Shown here piece by piece: positions 1 through 9,970 of a stretch of DNA of 62,480 bases. Origin of the DNA: Reyranella massiliensis 521 (GTDB lineage Bacteria > Pseudomonadota > Alphaproteobacteria > Reyranellales > Reyranellaceae); contig CAMARK010000015.1 in NCBI GenBank assembly GCA_945860205.1, positions 1 to 62,480 on the forward strand, in the 5' to 3' direction. The notes beneath the pieces are model-generated. The model searched no databases. It saw nothing but the letters and a program-made list of their open reading frames with translations, and had not been told where the DNA came from. How positions within the stretch are numbered: position 1 is the first letter of the stretch; each line of letters starts with the position of its first letter. A program made the position numbers and the translations under genes.

Positions 1-1162
<1,162 letters not shown>

Positions 1163-1166
1163 GCGT

Positions 1167-2081
<915 letters not shown>

Positions 2082-2215
2082 GCCCCTGCTTTCCCCTGCC
2101 CTGTGACCGACGACGGTTCCGGGGTCTTGCCGCCAATGTACCGGCGTTAATGGTCTACGAGCAAATCGCGGACCATATCGCCGTCGGCACGATGGGCTAG
2201 GGGAAGTAAGAGTCC

Positions 2216-2821
2216 TTAAGAGGCGCCGATCACGGCCTGCCGGCGGCCGCGCCGGGACATGGCGAGCAACCGCACGATGGCGGCGGCCAACACGAGCGCC
2301 CCCATCGGCCAGTAGAAGCGATCGAGTGGCACCCGCTTGCCGACGGCGATGGCAAAGCTGATCCAGATGTACCAGCCGCCGATGAGGTGCAGCAGCCGCC
2401 ACTTGCGCGGACCGAGCCAGGCCGCCGGGCGGTCGAACGAGGTCGCCGCCATCGCGGCGATGAAGAGGTAGGCCGAGCCGGCCAGCACGATCGTCGAGAT
2501 ATTGGTGAGCTTCCAGAACAGCGCCTGATCGACCGACGCCAGCGCCAGGATCACACCAAGATGGATGAAATGCGAGACGGCGAAGGAGACGCCGAAATAG
2601 CGGCGGTTGCGGCGCTGCCAGCGCGTCGCCTCGCTGGGCAACAGCTCGACCAGCGCGCTTGCTGTAAACGCCAGGACGAAGAGCACCAGCGAGGTCCGGG
2701 CCGTGGCGCGGATCGCGACGCGCAAGCCCTCGACGTCACCGCCGTGACTGATGACCAGCCCGGCGGCCATCGCCGCCACCAGGAACGACAAGACCCCGAC
2801 CAACCGCCACCCGGCCATCAT
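2216..2821 (-). CDS. Ferric reductase-like transmembrane protein (MsrQ/YedZ-type fold)
   Basis: A 201-residue membrane protein with about six hydrophobic segments. Histidines H84 and H87 in a block starting RRYFGVSFAVSHF and H145 in WRLLHLIGGWYIW match the pattern of the ferric-reductase-like haem domain found in MsrQ/YedZ, which passes electrons across the membrane. No MsrP partner is nearby, so the electron acceptor is unknown. The ATG at 2821 overlaps the stop of the upstream HAAS-type gene in a 4-nt ATGA, indicating translational coupling. It is the last gene of the padR operon, so it may respond to the same signal. Family assignment is by motif only. Confidence 0.72.
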   Translation of the reverse strand: MMAGWRLVGVLSFLVAAMAAGLVISHGGDVEGLRVAIRATARTSLVLFVLAFTASALVELLPSEATRWQRRNRRYFGVSFAVSHFIHLGVILALASVDQALFWKLTNISTIVLAGSAYLFIAAMAATSFDRPAAWLGPRKWRLLHLIGGWYIWISFAIAVGKRVPLDRFYWPMGALVLAAAIVRLLAMSRRGRRQAVIGAS

Positions 2822-3435
2822 CCTGCCCTCCTCAGAGTCGCGGTCCGTCGCAGGCGCCGGTGCAGGCCGAAGACGTGCCACGACAGCAGACCGATCAGCG
2901 CGATCTCTCCGGCGGCCGGCAACAACACGTGCAGCGGCGCGCCGTCGACGAAAAGGCCGGCACGCGCGATGCCGGCGGCGATCGACGCCGCCAGACCCGC
3001 CCGGCAGACCGCCAACGGGAGCACTGAGCGCCGGAAGGCGAACCAGCCGACGATGCCGACCAGCAGTGCCGCGATGAAGGCGTAGCGATCGATCAGCGGT
3101 GCCAGTGCCGATACCGAGCCGCCGAGATCGTCGAGCCAAATGACTCGGAGCCGCATCGCGATGAAGGTAACCGCGACCGTGGCCGCCAGCATGATACAGC
3201 TGCGCCTCGCCTGACGGGCGATGGCGTCGGACGCGAACTGGGCGGCTACCTCGCGGGCAAGGCCGAAGCGCGCGACGGCGCGCCGTTCGGCCTCAGGTGA
3301 CGGCCCCGCCAGATCGGCCTCGGCCGCCTCCCAAAGTTGCGACTCCACTTCATCCGCGAGGCGGCGGGCGAGCGTCGGGTCAAAATCAAGGTCGCGGCGC
3401 AAGGCAGCGACATAGTCGTCGATCACGCCGGCCAT
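2818..3435 (-). CDS. HAAS-type (DUF1700-like) membrane protein partnered with PadR
   Basis: A 205-residue protein with an acidic, helical, soluble N-terminus (about residues 1-75, DDYVAALRRDLDFDP then DEVESQLWEA) followed by three or four hydrophobic segments. This architecture, next to a padR gene, is that of HAAS-domain/DUF1700-like proteins, commonly encoded with PadR regulators and of unsettled function. Its start at 3435 lies inside the end of padR (13-nt overlap) and its stop overlaps the next start as ATGA, so all three genes form one tight operon. What it senses cannot be read from the sequence. Confidence 0.68.
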   Translation of the reverse strand: MAGVIDDYVAALRRDLDFDPTLARRLADEVESQLWEAAEADLAGPSPEAERRAVARFGLAREVAAQFASDAIARQARRSCIMLAATVAVTFIAMRLRVIWLDDLGGSVSALAPLIDRYAFIAALLVGIVGWFAFRRSVLPLAVCRAGLAASIAAGIARAGLFVDGAPLHVLLPAAGEIALIGLLSWHVFGLHRRLRRTATLRRAG

Positions 3436-3770
3436 GCGCGACCTCCCCCAAGCAGCGCATCGACGGCCTGCGAGAAACGACCCCACGCCTTGCGACGATC
3501 CGCGAGGGCGGCCGAGCCCGCCTTCGTCAGCGAATACATGCGGCGGCGGCGGCCTCCGGGCGGCGTCATCCAGGCGCTGGACAGCAAACCCGCCGCCTCC
3601 AGGCGATGAAGCGCCGGATAGACGGTGCCCTCCGGCAGGTCGAAAGTATTGGTGCTGTTGCGCTTTATGGTTTCGATGATGGCGTAGCCGTGCGCCGGGC
3701 CCGCCTCCAGTGCGGCAAGGACGATGGCATCGAGGTGCCCTTTGAGCATTTCGGCTTCCATACCTAGCAT
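3423..3770 (-). CDS. PadR family transcriptional regulator
   Basis: A 115-residue DNA-binding regulator. The winged-helix pattern is clear: LKGHLDAIVLAALEAGPAHG, then NTFDLPEGTVYPALHRLEAAGLL and a basic wing with GGRRRRMYSLTKAG. This is the short PadR subfamily 2 form without a long C-terminal domain. ATGs at 3770 and 3761 are both possible. The perfect palindrome at 3761-3779 covers the start region, so autoregulation is likely. It heads a three-gene operon with the HAAS-type and ferric-reductase-like genes and diverges from the selenoprotein operon that starts at 3840, so it may control both sides. Confidence 0.9.
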   Translation of the reverse strand: MLGMEAEMLKGHLDAIVLAALEAGPAHGYAIIETIKRNSTNTFDLPEGTVYPALHRLEAAGLLSSAWMTPPGGRRRRMYSLTKAGSAALADRRKAWGRFSQAVDALLGGGRAWPA

Positions 3771-3779
3771 AACTAGGTA
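3761..3779. promoter_or_regulatory. Perfect palindrome over the padR start, likely PadR operator
   Basis: Arms TACCTAG (3761-3767) and CTAGGTA (3773-3779) are exact reverse complements around a 5-nt spacer. The site overlaps the padR start codon and lies 60 nt before the divergent flavoprotein start at 3840. PadR proteins often autoregulate through palindromes at their own promoters. The operator role is inferred. Confidence 0.7.
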
Positions 3780-3839
3780 ATGACGCCTTCCAAGTCAAGC
3801 CACTTGCACTTCCCACCCCGAATACCGATTAGTGCCGAC

Positions 3840-4715
3840 ATGGATACGCCCACTCACGATGTCATCGTCATCGGCGCCGGCCCCGCCGGCCTCACCGCCG
3901 CAACCGAAGCTGCGCGCGCCGGCCTCAAATGCCTGTGCCTCGACAAGCTCGCCCCAGGCGGTGTGCTGATCAATCTTGGCGAACTGCACGATTTCGACGA
4001 GATTTTCACCGGCACGCAGATGGCCTCGCTCCTGACCGACGACGCCGTCGTCGCTGGTGTGGAAATCGGCTTCGGCGAAGTGACCAGGCTCTCCGGCAAT
4101 GGTCCGTGGATCGTCGAGACGGCTGAGGGCGAGCGCCACACGGCCCGCGCCGTCGTGGTCGCGACCGGCCTCAACAAGGGCCGGCTTGGCCTTCCCAACG
4201 AGGACGAATACGAAGGCCGCGGCATCTCCCACTGCGCCGCCTGCGATGGCCCGCTCTACACCGGTCTGCCGGTCGTGGTCGCCGGGGCTGACGGCTGGGC
4301 CACCGTCGAAGCGCAGGAGCTGATCGGACTTGCCGGCTCGGTCACCGTGATCGGATCACCGCCGGACGAGAAGCCCGAGGGCATCGTCTTCATCGACGGC
4401 CGCATCGTTGGCCTCGAAGGCAACGATGGACTGCAATCCATCGTGGTCGAATCCGGAACGTCGCGGAACACGGTTCCGGCCAGCGCAGTGTTCGTCTATG
4501 TCGGTCAGTCTCCCGCTGCGGAATTCCTGCCGGAAACGCTTGCACGCGACGCCTCAGGGCATATCGTGGTCGATGAAGATGGCCGGACCTCGGCGCCCAC
4601 CGTCGTTGCCGCGGGCGACGTACGGGCCGGCGGACGTGCCTATCTGTCGGTTGCCATTGCCGACGGCCAGCGCGCAGCCAAAGCCGTTGTGAAGGCTCTG
4701 GCCAAAACGAGTTGA
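3840..4715 (+). CDS. Thioredoxin reductase-like FAD flavoprotein with altered nucleotide domain
   Basis: A 291-residue flavoprotein disulfide reductase of the low-molecular-weight thioredoxin reductase type. The FAD motif GAGPAG is at residues 12-17, the redox pair is C132-A-A-C135 in ISHCAACDGPLY, and the second FAD motif GDVRAGGRAYLSVAIADGQ is near the end. In the middle domain, where NADPH-dependent enzymes carry GGGxSA and HRRxxxR, this protein reads VVAGADGWATVEAQEL followed by a shortened stretch without the basic HRR motif. It may use a different electron donor. The ATG at 3840 places the FAD motif normally; an ATG at 3780 would add 20 unlikely residues. It is followed 12 nt later by the Sec-containing gene, which makes it the candidate reductase for that protein. 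Confidence 0.85.
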   Translation: MDTPTHDVIVIGAGPAGLTAATEAARAGLKCLCLDKLAPGGVLINLGELHDFDEIFTGTQMASLLTDDAVVAGVEIGFGEVTRLSGNGPWIVETAEGERHTARAVVVATGLNKGRLGLPNEDEYEGRGISHCAACDGPLYTGLPVVVAGADGWATVEAQELIGLAGSVTVIGSPPDEKPEGIVFIDGRIVGLEGNDGLQSIVVESGTSRNTVPASAVFVYVGQSPAAEFLPETLARDASGHIVVDEDGRTSAPTVVAAGDVRAGGRAYLSVAIADGQRAAKAVVKALAKTS

Positions 4716-4727
4716 AGAGGAGTGGTC

Positions 4728-5246
4728 ATGCGTATCGTCAATCCGACTTTTGGTCTCGCGGCCGCCGCGGGCCCCACGGTGGCGCTGAAGCCGATCAACT
4801 GGGCGACCGACGCGATCGCGCTCATGTCGAACTCCAAGCCGAATGCGCGCGAGCTGCTCGAGGGCATGAAGGCCAAGCTCAGCGCCTTCCGCAATGTCGA
4901 CAACATCGAGTTCCACGCCAAGAACAGCGCCAGCCAGGCCGCCCCCAAGGAACTGATCCAGGCTGTCGCCACGAAGTATCGCGCGGCGCTCCTTGCATTA
5001 GGGGATTGAGGGTCCTGTTCATCGTGGAGTTTCCACGACAGCATCGAACTCGAGAAACTCGGCATCACGGCCTACGTGATCGCCACTGAGACGTTCAAGC
5101 CGCTCGTGCTTGCCCAGGCGAAAGCCCGCAAGATCGAGCCCAAGCTTATCGTCGTGAAGCACCCGGTGGGCGGCCTCAACGCCGAGGAGCTGCGCGAGCG
5201 CATCGAAACCGCGACCATGGGCCTTCTCGAGGCGACGAAGAAATGA
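4728..5246 (+). CDS. UGSC-motif selenoprotein (in-frame TGA read as selenocysteine)
   Basis: Reading through the TGA at 5007-5009 gives one continuous 172-residue protein with Sec at residue 94 in the motif U-G-S-C (residues 94-97), followed by SSWSFHDSIELEKLGI and a conserved-looking C-terminal half with KHPVGGLNAEEL. The frame does not change across the TGA, the motif matches the UGSC (seleno)protein family as I remember it, and a SECIS-like hairpin follows at once. The start ATG at 4728 has AGAGGAG 5 nt upstream. The true stop (5244-5246) overlaps the next start as ATGA, so coupling to the next gene needs the read-through product. The U-G-S-C arrangement resembles a redox-active selenenylsulfide pair. 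Substrate unknown. No selA/B/C/D is in the window. A simple annotation would wrongly end the gene at 5009. Confidence 0.88.
5007..5042 (+). promoter_or_regulatory. Bacterial SECIS-like hairpin directly after the Sec TGA
   Basis: After the TGA at 5007-5009, 5022-5028 (TCGTGGA) pairs perfectly with 5032-5038 (TCCACGA) around loop GTT (5029-5031). A lower stem CTG 5015-5017 with CAG 5039-5041 closes it, leaving a 4-nt bulge on the 5' side. The loop guanine is 20 nt after the TGA, inside the spacing I recall for bacterial SECIS elements (about 16-37 nt with a G in the first loop positions). It would bind SelB and direct Sec insertion. Confidence 0.8.
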
Positions 5247-6277
5247 AGGACATCGCCGAACAGGAAGTCATCGACATCGGCGACATGGATGTCGAGGCGT
5301 TCAACGAGCTCGCCGTCGAGCAGGGCTGGAGCGACGGCATGCCGCTCTTCGTGCCGACCGAGGCGAAGGTGGCGAAGTTCGTCGACACGGTGCGCGGCGA
5401 CAATCGTCCCTACTCGCCCGTGCCGCCGCGCCAGATCGTGCCGACCATCCAGGCGATGGCTGCCAACGCCGTCATGGCCGGCTGCAAGCCGGAATACTTC
5501 CCGGTGGTGACGGCAGCACTTCGCAGCGTCCTCGAGCCCGACTTCAATCTGCACGGCACGCTGGCGACGACGCATTCCTGCGCGCCGATGGTCATGATCA
5601 GCGGACCGATTCGCAAGGAGCTCAACGTCAACTGCGCCTCCAACTGCTTCGGCCAGGGTTGGCAGGCCAACGCCACGATCGGCCGCGCGCTCGGCCTTAT
5701 GCTGCTCAACATCGCCGGCGCCAAGCCCGGCGAGATGGACCGCTCGACCCAGGGCAATCCCGCCAAGTTCACCTTCTGCTTCGGCGAGAACGAGGAAGAG
5801 AACCCCTGGACGCCCTACCATGTGCAGCGCGGCTTCAAGCCGACCGACAACGTGGTGACGGTGATGTCGGGCGAAGGCCCACACAACCTCAACGACCACG
5901 GCTCGACCACGGGCGATGGCCTGCTGACGACCTTCGCCGGCGGCATGGCGACGCCGGGTGCCAACACGGTGTACGGCAAGGGCCCGAGCTTCATCATCAT
6001 CGGCCCCGAGCACGCCGCGACGCTCAAGCGCGACGGCTTCACCATCGAGACCATCCGCGAGGAGCTGTGGCAGCGCTCGCGCATACACATCTCGCGCGTC
6101 TCCCAGGGGAACCTCGATACCTACGCCAGCACCGGCCACAAGCCGGAAGGCGACTACCTGCGCATCGGCCGTTCGCCTCAGGACCTGCACATCACCGTGG
6201 CGGGCGGTCCGGGCAAGCACTCGGCATTCATCCCGTCGTTCGGCGGCACCATGGTCGCCTGCACGCGCATCCAATGA
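5243..6277 (+). CDS. Uncharacterised cysteine protein A of the selenoprotein operon
   Basis: A 344-residue soluble protein with no signal peptide or membrane segment, not assigned to a named family. It is clearly homologous to the next gene: both share WSDGMPLF/LSDGLPLV near the N-terminus, LEPDFN, an NC(F/L)G block, ANA(T/S)IGRAL and a NPAKFTFCF/QPGKYTLCF segment. Candidate catalytic residues are C113, C131 and C135 (in NCASNCFG). Its ATG overlaps the selenoprotein stop as ATGA, and its own stop overlaps the next start the same way. The pair may form a heteromeric enzyme that works with or is repaired by the selenoprotein; this is inference. Confidence 0.85.
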   Translation: MKDIAEQEVIDIGDMDVEAFNELAVEQGWSDGMPLFVPTEAKVAKFVDTVRGDNRPYSPVPPRQIVPTIQAMAANAVMAGCKPEYFPVVTAALRSVLEPDFNLHGTLATTHSCAPMVMISGPIRKELNVNCASNCFGQGWQANATIGRALGLMLLNIAGAKPGEMDRSTQGNPAKFTFCFGENEEENPWTPYHVQRGFKPTDNVVTVMSGEGPHNLNDHGSTTGDGLLTTFAGGMATPGANTVYGKGPSFIIIGPEHAATLKRDGFTIETIREELWQRSRIHISRVSQGNLDTYASTGHKPEGDYLRIGRSPQDLHITVAGGPGKHSAFIPSFGGTMVACTRIQ

Positions 6278-7245
6278 CCGAGTGGTGCGGCTGGCCCGTC
6301 GTAGCTGAGTCGACGGGCTGGGAGGCCGCGCAACAGATCCTGGCCGATGCCGAATTGTCGGACGGCCTGCCACTGGTGCCGCCGACGCGAGCGCGCCTCG
6401 ACGCCATGGTCGCCGGCCTCGTCGATCGCGCCGGATCGCGCGGCATGCTGCCGCCGATGTTCGGCGAGCTCACACCCCAGGCCGTGGCCTACCAGTGTGT
6501 GATCGCAGGCGCGCGGCCCGGCGAGCTGCCGGTCGTGCTGGCCGCGTCCGAGGCGATCCTGGAGCCCGACTTCAACATCCTGGGCGTCGCCACGACGACA
6601 GGCACGGCCTGTGTGGCGCTCTGCGTGCACGGCCCGCTGGCGCGATCGCTCGGCATCAATGCCGGCACCAACTGCCTCGGCCCCGGCAACCGCGCCAACG
6701 CGAGCATCGGCCGTGCGCTGCAGCTCGTGATCCGCAACATCGGCGGCGCGCGGCCCGAGATCGGCGACATGGCCACCATGGGCCAGCCCGGCAAGTACAC
6801 GCTCTGCTTCGCCGAGCGCAACGACGGTCCCTTCCCGACGCTGACCGCCCGGCGCGGCCTCGGCAGCGACGCCAGCGCCATCACGGTGATGGGCGTTTCA
6901 GGTACCGCCGAGGTGCTGCCCGGCGACGGCGAAGGCGCCACGCCCGAGGCCATCCTCTCCCCCATTGCGACGGCGATGCGCGCTGCCATCGTCATGTCCG
7001 GCATGGGCCGCAAGAACCAGCGCGGCGAACAGGTCTTCCTGCTGCCCCTCGAAATGGCCCAGAAGATCGTCCGCCACGACGGCTGGGATCTGGCCCGCGT
7101 GCAGCAGCATCTGTTCGACGAAGGCCAGGACGTGGCAAGCGCACCCGATGCCATCCATCCCATCGTGGCCGGCGGTGCGGGATACAAGATGAGCTATTTG
7201 CCGATCTGGGGCGGCGGCTCGCAGACGGTGACGCGAGCGCTTTAG
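6274..7245 (+). CDS. Uncharacterised cysteine protein B, paralogue of protein A
   Basis: A 323-residue soluble protein homologous to the gene just upstream along most of its length. Shared blocks are LSDGLPLVPPT near residues 29-39, LEPDFNILGVATTT, NAGTNCLGPGNRANASIGRAL and a C-terminal GGAGYKMSYLPIWGGG that parallels GGPGKHSAFIPSFGG of protein A. C113 sits at the same residue number in both, and C134 corresponds to C135 of protein A. The ATG overlaps the preceding stop (ATGA). Its end overlaps the convergent amidohydrolase stop by 4 nt, closing the operon. Function unknown; two adjacent diverged copies suggest unlike subunits of one complex. Confidence 0.85.
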   Translation: MTEWCGWPVVAESTGWEAAQQILADAELSDGLPLVPPTRARLDAMVAGLVDRAGSRGMLPPMFGELTPQAVAYQCVIAGARPGELPVVLAASEAILEPDFNILGVATTTGTACVALCVHGPLARSLGINAGTNCLGPGNRANASIGRALQLVIRNIGGARPEIGDMATMGQPGKYTLCFAERNDGPFPTLTARRGLGSDASAITVMGVSGTAEVLPGDGEGATPEAILSPIATAMRAAIVMSGMGRKNQRGEQVFLLPLEMAQKIVRHDGWDLARVQQHLFDEGQDVASAPDAIHPIVAGGAGYKMSYLPIWGGGSQTVTRAL

Positions 7246-8084
7246 CGGCTCAGCTTCCAGCCGAGCCACTCGCAGACGCCACGGCCCATCACACCCTCGA
7301 GATCAGCGCCCTTCAGCCAGGACATTTCCTCGGTGAACATGGTCACGCCCTGGCGATAGCTGCCGGGCAATCGCGACAGGTCCGTCCCCCAGAAGGTGCG
7401 CGTGGGTCCGAAGGCGTCGAAGACGCGGTGGATGTACGTATGCACGGACCTGAAGGGATAGGTCTTGTCGTCGGCGTAGCATGGCATCGCCGAGACCTTG
7501 GCGGCCACGTTCGGCCGCTTGGCCAGCGCCAGCACCCTGTCGAGGGTGGCGAAGTTCACAGCCTCCGAGACGTTCTTACCGCTCTTCAAACCGAGATGGT
7601 CGAGCACCAGCCGCACGCCGGGATAGCGCTCCGCGACGTTGTCGGCGAGATGCATGTACTCGTGGTGGAACAAGACCATCGCCGGGATTCCGGCCTTCTC
7701 CATCTCGCCCCATACCCAGTCGAAGCGACCGTCGAGCAGTGGCTGGCGCAGGATATCGGTGTGAAAAGTGAAGCGCATGCCGAGCATGCCCTTCTGGGTC
7801 TTCCAGTCCGCGACTAGACCGCGCGCACCGGGTGCGTCGGGATCGAAGCGGCCCATGACGGCGAAGCGGTCCGGATGCGCGGAGGCGGCTTCCAGAGCCA
7901 GATCGTTGCGATCCCCCTCCCACGACGGCGGCACCAGGATCGCGCGGTCGACACCGGCCTTGTCCATCTCCGCCAGCAGCTCGTCCTTGCCGAGCGGCGA
8001 ACGGTGCGGCTCGGCGCGGGCCGGCCACGGCCGTTCCGGCGTATTGGCGCCCCAGATGTGAACCTGGGCGTCGGCGATCAGCAT
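7242..8084 (-). CDS. Amidohydrolase family (PF04909-type) metal-dependent hydrolase
   Basis: A 280-residue TIM-barrel hydrolase of the amidohydrolase-2 type, which includes lactonases and decarboxylases acting on sugar acids or aromatic acids. The N-terminal MLIADAQVHIW carries the DxH-type metal motif, with later elements LVLDHLGLK, LVLFHHEYMH-like histidines and a C-terminal FWGTDLSRLPG containing the conserved aspartate. It is the last gene of the long operon running left from 15181, so a lactonase or hydrolase step in that pathway is plausible. It converges on protein B with a 4-nt overlap and starts 9 nt after the membrane-protein stop. Confidence 0.87.
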   Translation of the reverse strand: MLIADAQVHIWGANTPERPWPARAEPHRSPLGKDELLAEMDKAGVDRAILVPPSWEGDRNDLALEAASAHPDRFAVMGRFDPDAPGARGLVADWKTQKGMLGMRFTFHTDILRQPLLDGRFDWVWGEMEKAGIPAMVLFHHEYMHLADNVAERYPGVRLVLDHLGLKSGKNVSEAVNFATLDRVLALAKRPNVAAKVSAMPCYADDKTYPFRSVHTYIHRVFDAFGPTRTFWGTDLSRLPGSYRQGVTMFTEEMSWLKGADLEGVMGRGVCEWLGWKLSR

Positions 8085-8093
8085 GAAGCGCTC

Positions 8094-8534
8094 CTAGCCG
8101 TTCCACTTGGCGCCGCCAAGCGCGCGTCGGACCAGCCCGAAGATGAGCCACATACCAAAGCCCCAGAAGGCATAGACCAGCGGCACGACCACGACGCCAG
8201 GCATACGGAAGCCGCCGCCGACGGGCGCGCCCTTGATCGGCAGCACGACAAACCAGTTGACCAGGGTGACGACAATGCCGGCAAAGAGAATCCAGCCAAC
8301 GGGGCCATCCATCGATATCGGCAGGCGCGGCACCAAATAGGCACCTGCAATCCCCCACAGACCTCCCCAGAAGGCCGACGACAGGATTGCCGGGACCCCG
8401 AGGGGCGGCAAGGGACGCAGGCTGTAGAGTTGTGCCTTCGTCAGGCCAAGCTCGTTGGAAATCAGAAAGCCGAGCTGATGGAAAATCAGCACACTCACGA
8501 AGCCCGCGATAAATCCGGCGATGATGGTGCGCAT
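8094..8534 (-). CDS. Small four-helix membrane protein of unknown function
   Basis: A 146-residue hydrophobic protein starting MRTIIAGFIAGFVSVLIFHQ, with about four membrane segments and short charged loops. I recognise no catalytic motif. The ATG at 8534 is preferred because it opens directly into the first membrane helix; the open frame extends 16 residues further but looks noncoding. It lies between the amidase and amidohydrolase genes of the same operon (23 and 9 nt gaps). Small proteins of this kind are common hypothetical membrane proteins in alphaproteobacteria. Confidence 0.75.
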   Translation of the reverse strand: MRTIIAGFIAGFVSVLIFHQLGFLISNELGLTKAQLYSLRPLPPLGVPAILSSAFWGGLWGIAGAYLVPRLPISMDGPVGWILFAGIVVTLVNWFVVLPIKGAPVGGGFRMPGVVVVPLVYAFWGFGMWLIFGLVRRALGGAKWNG

Positions 8535-8557
8535 ACTCCCCCTTCTCCCCAATAGGC

Positions 8558-9967
8558 CTAGATCGGCTGGCGTTCGCGCCAAGGCCGGCTCTGCTCAAGC
8601 TGTGCCGCCAGTGAGAATAACATTTCTTCGGCGCCAAAGCGCCCGACGAAATGCAGGCCGATAGGAAGGCCGTCGGCGGTCCATGCCAGAGGCACCGACA
8701 TGGCCGGTACGCCGGTGGCATTGCACACGGCCGTGAAGGGAATCATGGGCGCGAGCGCTTCCTCGTATTGCTCGAGAGAGCCGTCCATCCGGACCGCGCC
8801 CAGCGGCAGGCTCGTCCGCGCAATCGTGGGCGAGAGCAGGACGTCATACCTGGTGAAAAAGGCGCCAAGCGTCCGGCCGGTACGATGGAACGTCTGCACG
8901 GCGCGAATATAGTCGTCTGCTGAAAAGCCCCGCCCCCGCTCGGCATAAAGCCGAGTCACCGGCTCCAGGTCGTCCGGTCCAGGCACGCGGCCGCCCGCCC
9001 GGATCTGGATGTTCGTAAAAGTGTTGGCGGACATCACCGTCCCGAACGCCGCCCCCAGGGCCGTGGCGTCATAGTCGGGCGCTGCCTCCTCGACATGGTG
9101 GCCGAGGCCGGCCAGCAGTTTCGCCGTCTGCTCGACCGCGTCGACCAGCACCGGGTCGAGTGGCGCGCCGCCCACCGGCTTGCGCATGAAAGCCACCCGC
9201 AGCCTGCCCGGCGGGCGTCGCGTGGCGTCGAGAAACGTGCCGTCGGCCGGCGGCGCCCGGTAGGGATCGCCCGGCTCGCCGCCCGCCAGCGCATCGAGCA
9301 ACGCGGCGCTGTCGCGCACCGAGATCGACACGCAATGCTGCGCCCCGGCGCCCGCCAGGGTCTCGCCGATCGGCGCCAGGCTCACCCGGCCGCGCGAAGG
9401 CTTTAGCCCGAATAGGCCGCACAACGCCGCCGGAATGCGAATGGAGCCGCCGCCGTCGGTGGCGTGCGCCATCGGCAGGCCGCGCGCGGCAACGACCGCC
9501 GCCGAACCGCCCGACGATCCGCCGGGCGAGAGATCCTTGCGCCACGGGCTGACCGTCGCGCCGCCAAAGACAGGCTCCGTCGTCGGCGCGAGGCCAAACT
9601 CGCTGGTGTTGCTGCGGCCCACGATCACCAGCCCGGCACGCCGCATGCGGCTCACCGCGGCGCTGTCGGCATTGGCCACCGGCTGCTTGGCGAAGAACTT
9701 CGATCCCAACGTCGTCGGCGTGCCGGCGCAGTCGGCCATGAGTTGCTTCACGACGAAGGGCACGCCCTGGAACGGTCCCTCGCCCGCCGCCGCGACGGAT
9801 TTGTCGAGCAAGGCGCCGTCGTAGAAATCCGTGATGGCGTTCAGCGACCCGTTGAGCTTGCGCAGATGCGCGATCGAGCCGTCCACCAGTTCGCGCACGC
9901 CGATCTTGCGCGCCTTGACCAACTCACCGACGGCCAAGGCATCGTGGGTCGCGAACAGATCGTCCAC
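8558..9967 (-). CDS. Amidase signature family hydrolase
   Basis: A 469-residue cytoplasmic amidase that hydrolyses carboxamides. The Ser-cisSer-Lys triad is visible: the lysine in VPFVVKQLMAD, then the glycine/serine-rich core LSPGGSSGGSAAVVAARG and DGGGSIRIPAALCGLFGLKPS. Length and order match the family. The start is a GTG at 9967, 3 nt after the stop of the DapA-like gene, so the genes are coupled. It could release ammonia from an amide intermediate of the pathway encoded here. The substrate cannot be inferred from sequence; GatA is unlikely since no gatB/C is present. Confidence 0.92.
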   Translation of the reverse strand: MDDLFATHDALAVGELVKARKIGVRELVDGSIAHLRKLNGSLNAITDFYDGALLDKSVAAAGEGPFQGVPFVVKQLMADCAGTPTTLGSKFFAKQPVANADSAAVSRMRRAGLVIVGRSNTSEFGLAPTTEPVFGGATVSPWRKDLSPGGSSGGSAAVVAARGLPMAHATDGGGSIRIPAALCGLFGLKPSRGRVSLAPIGETLAGAGAQHCVSISVRDSAALLDALAGGEPGDPYRAPPADGTFLDATRRPPGRLRVAFMRKPVGGAPLDPVLVDAVEQTAKLLAGLGHHVEEAAPDYDATALGAAFGTVMSANTFTNIQIRAGGRVPGPDDLEPVTRLYAERGRGFSADDYIRAVQTFHRTGRTLGAFFTRYDVLLSPTIARTSLPLGAVRMDGSLEQYEEALAPMIPFTAVCNATGVPAMSVPLAWTADGLPIGLHFVGRFGAEEMLFSLAAQLEQSRPWRERQPI

Positions 9968-9970
9968 CGG

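Noticed and set aside
5007..5009. The TGA as an ordinary stop or pseudogene in the gene starting at 4728
   Set aside because: The frame continues without a shift into conserved-looking protein, the motif is exactly U-G-S-C, a SECIS-like hairpin follows, and the downstream end makes an ATGA overlap with the next gene.
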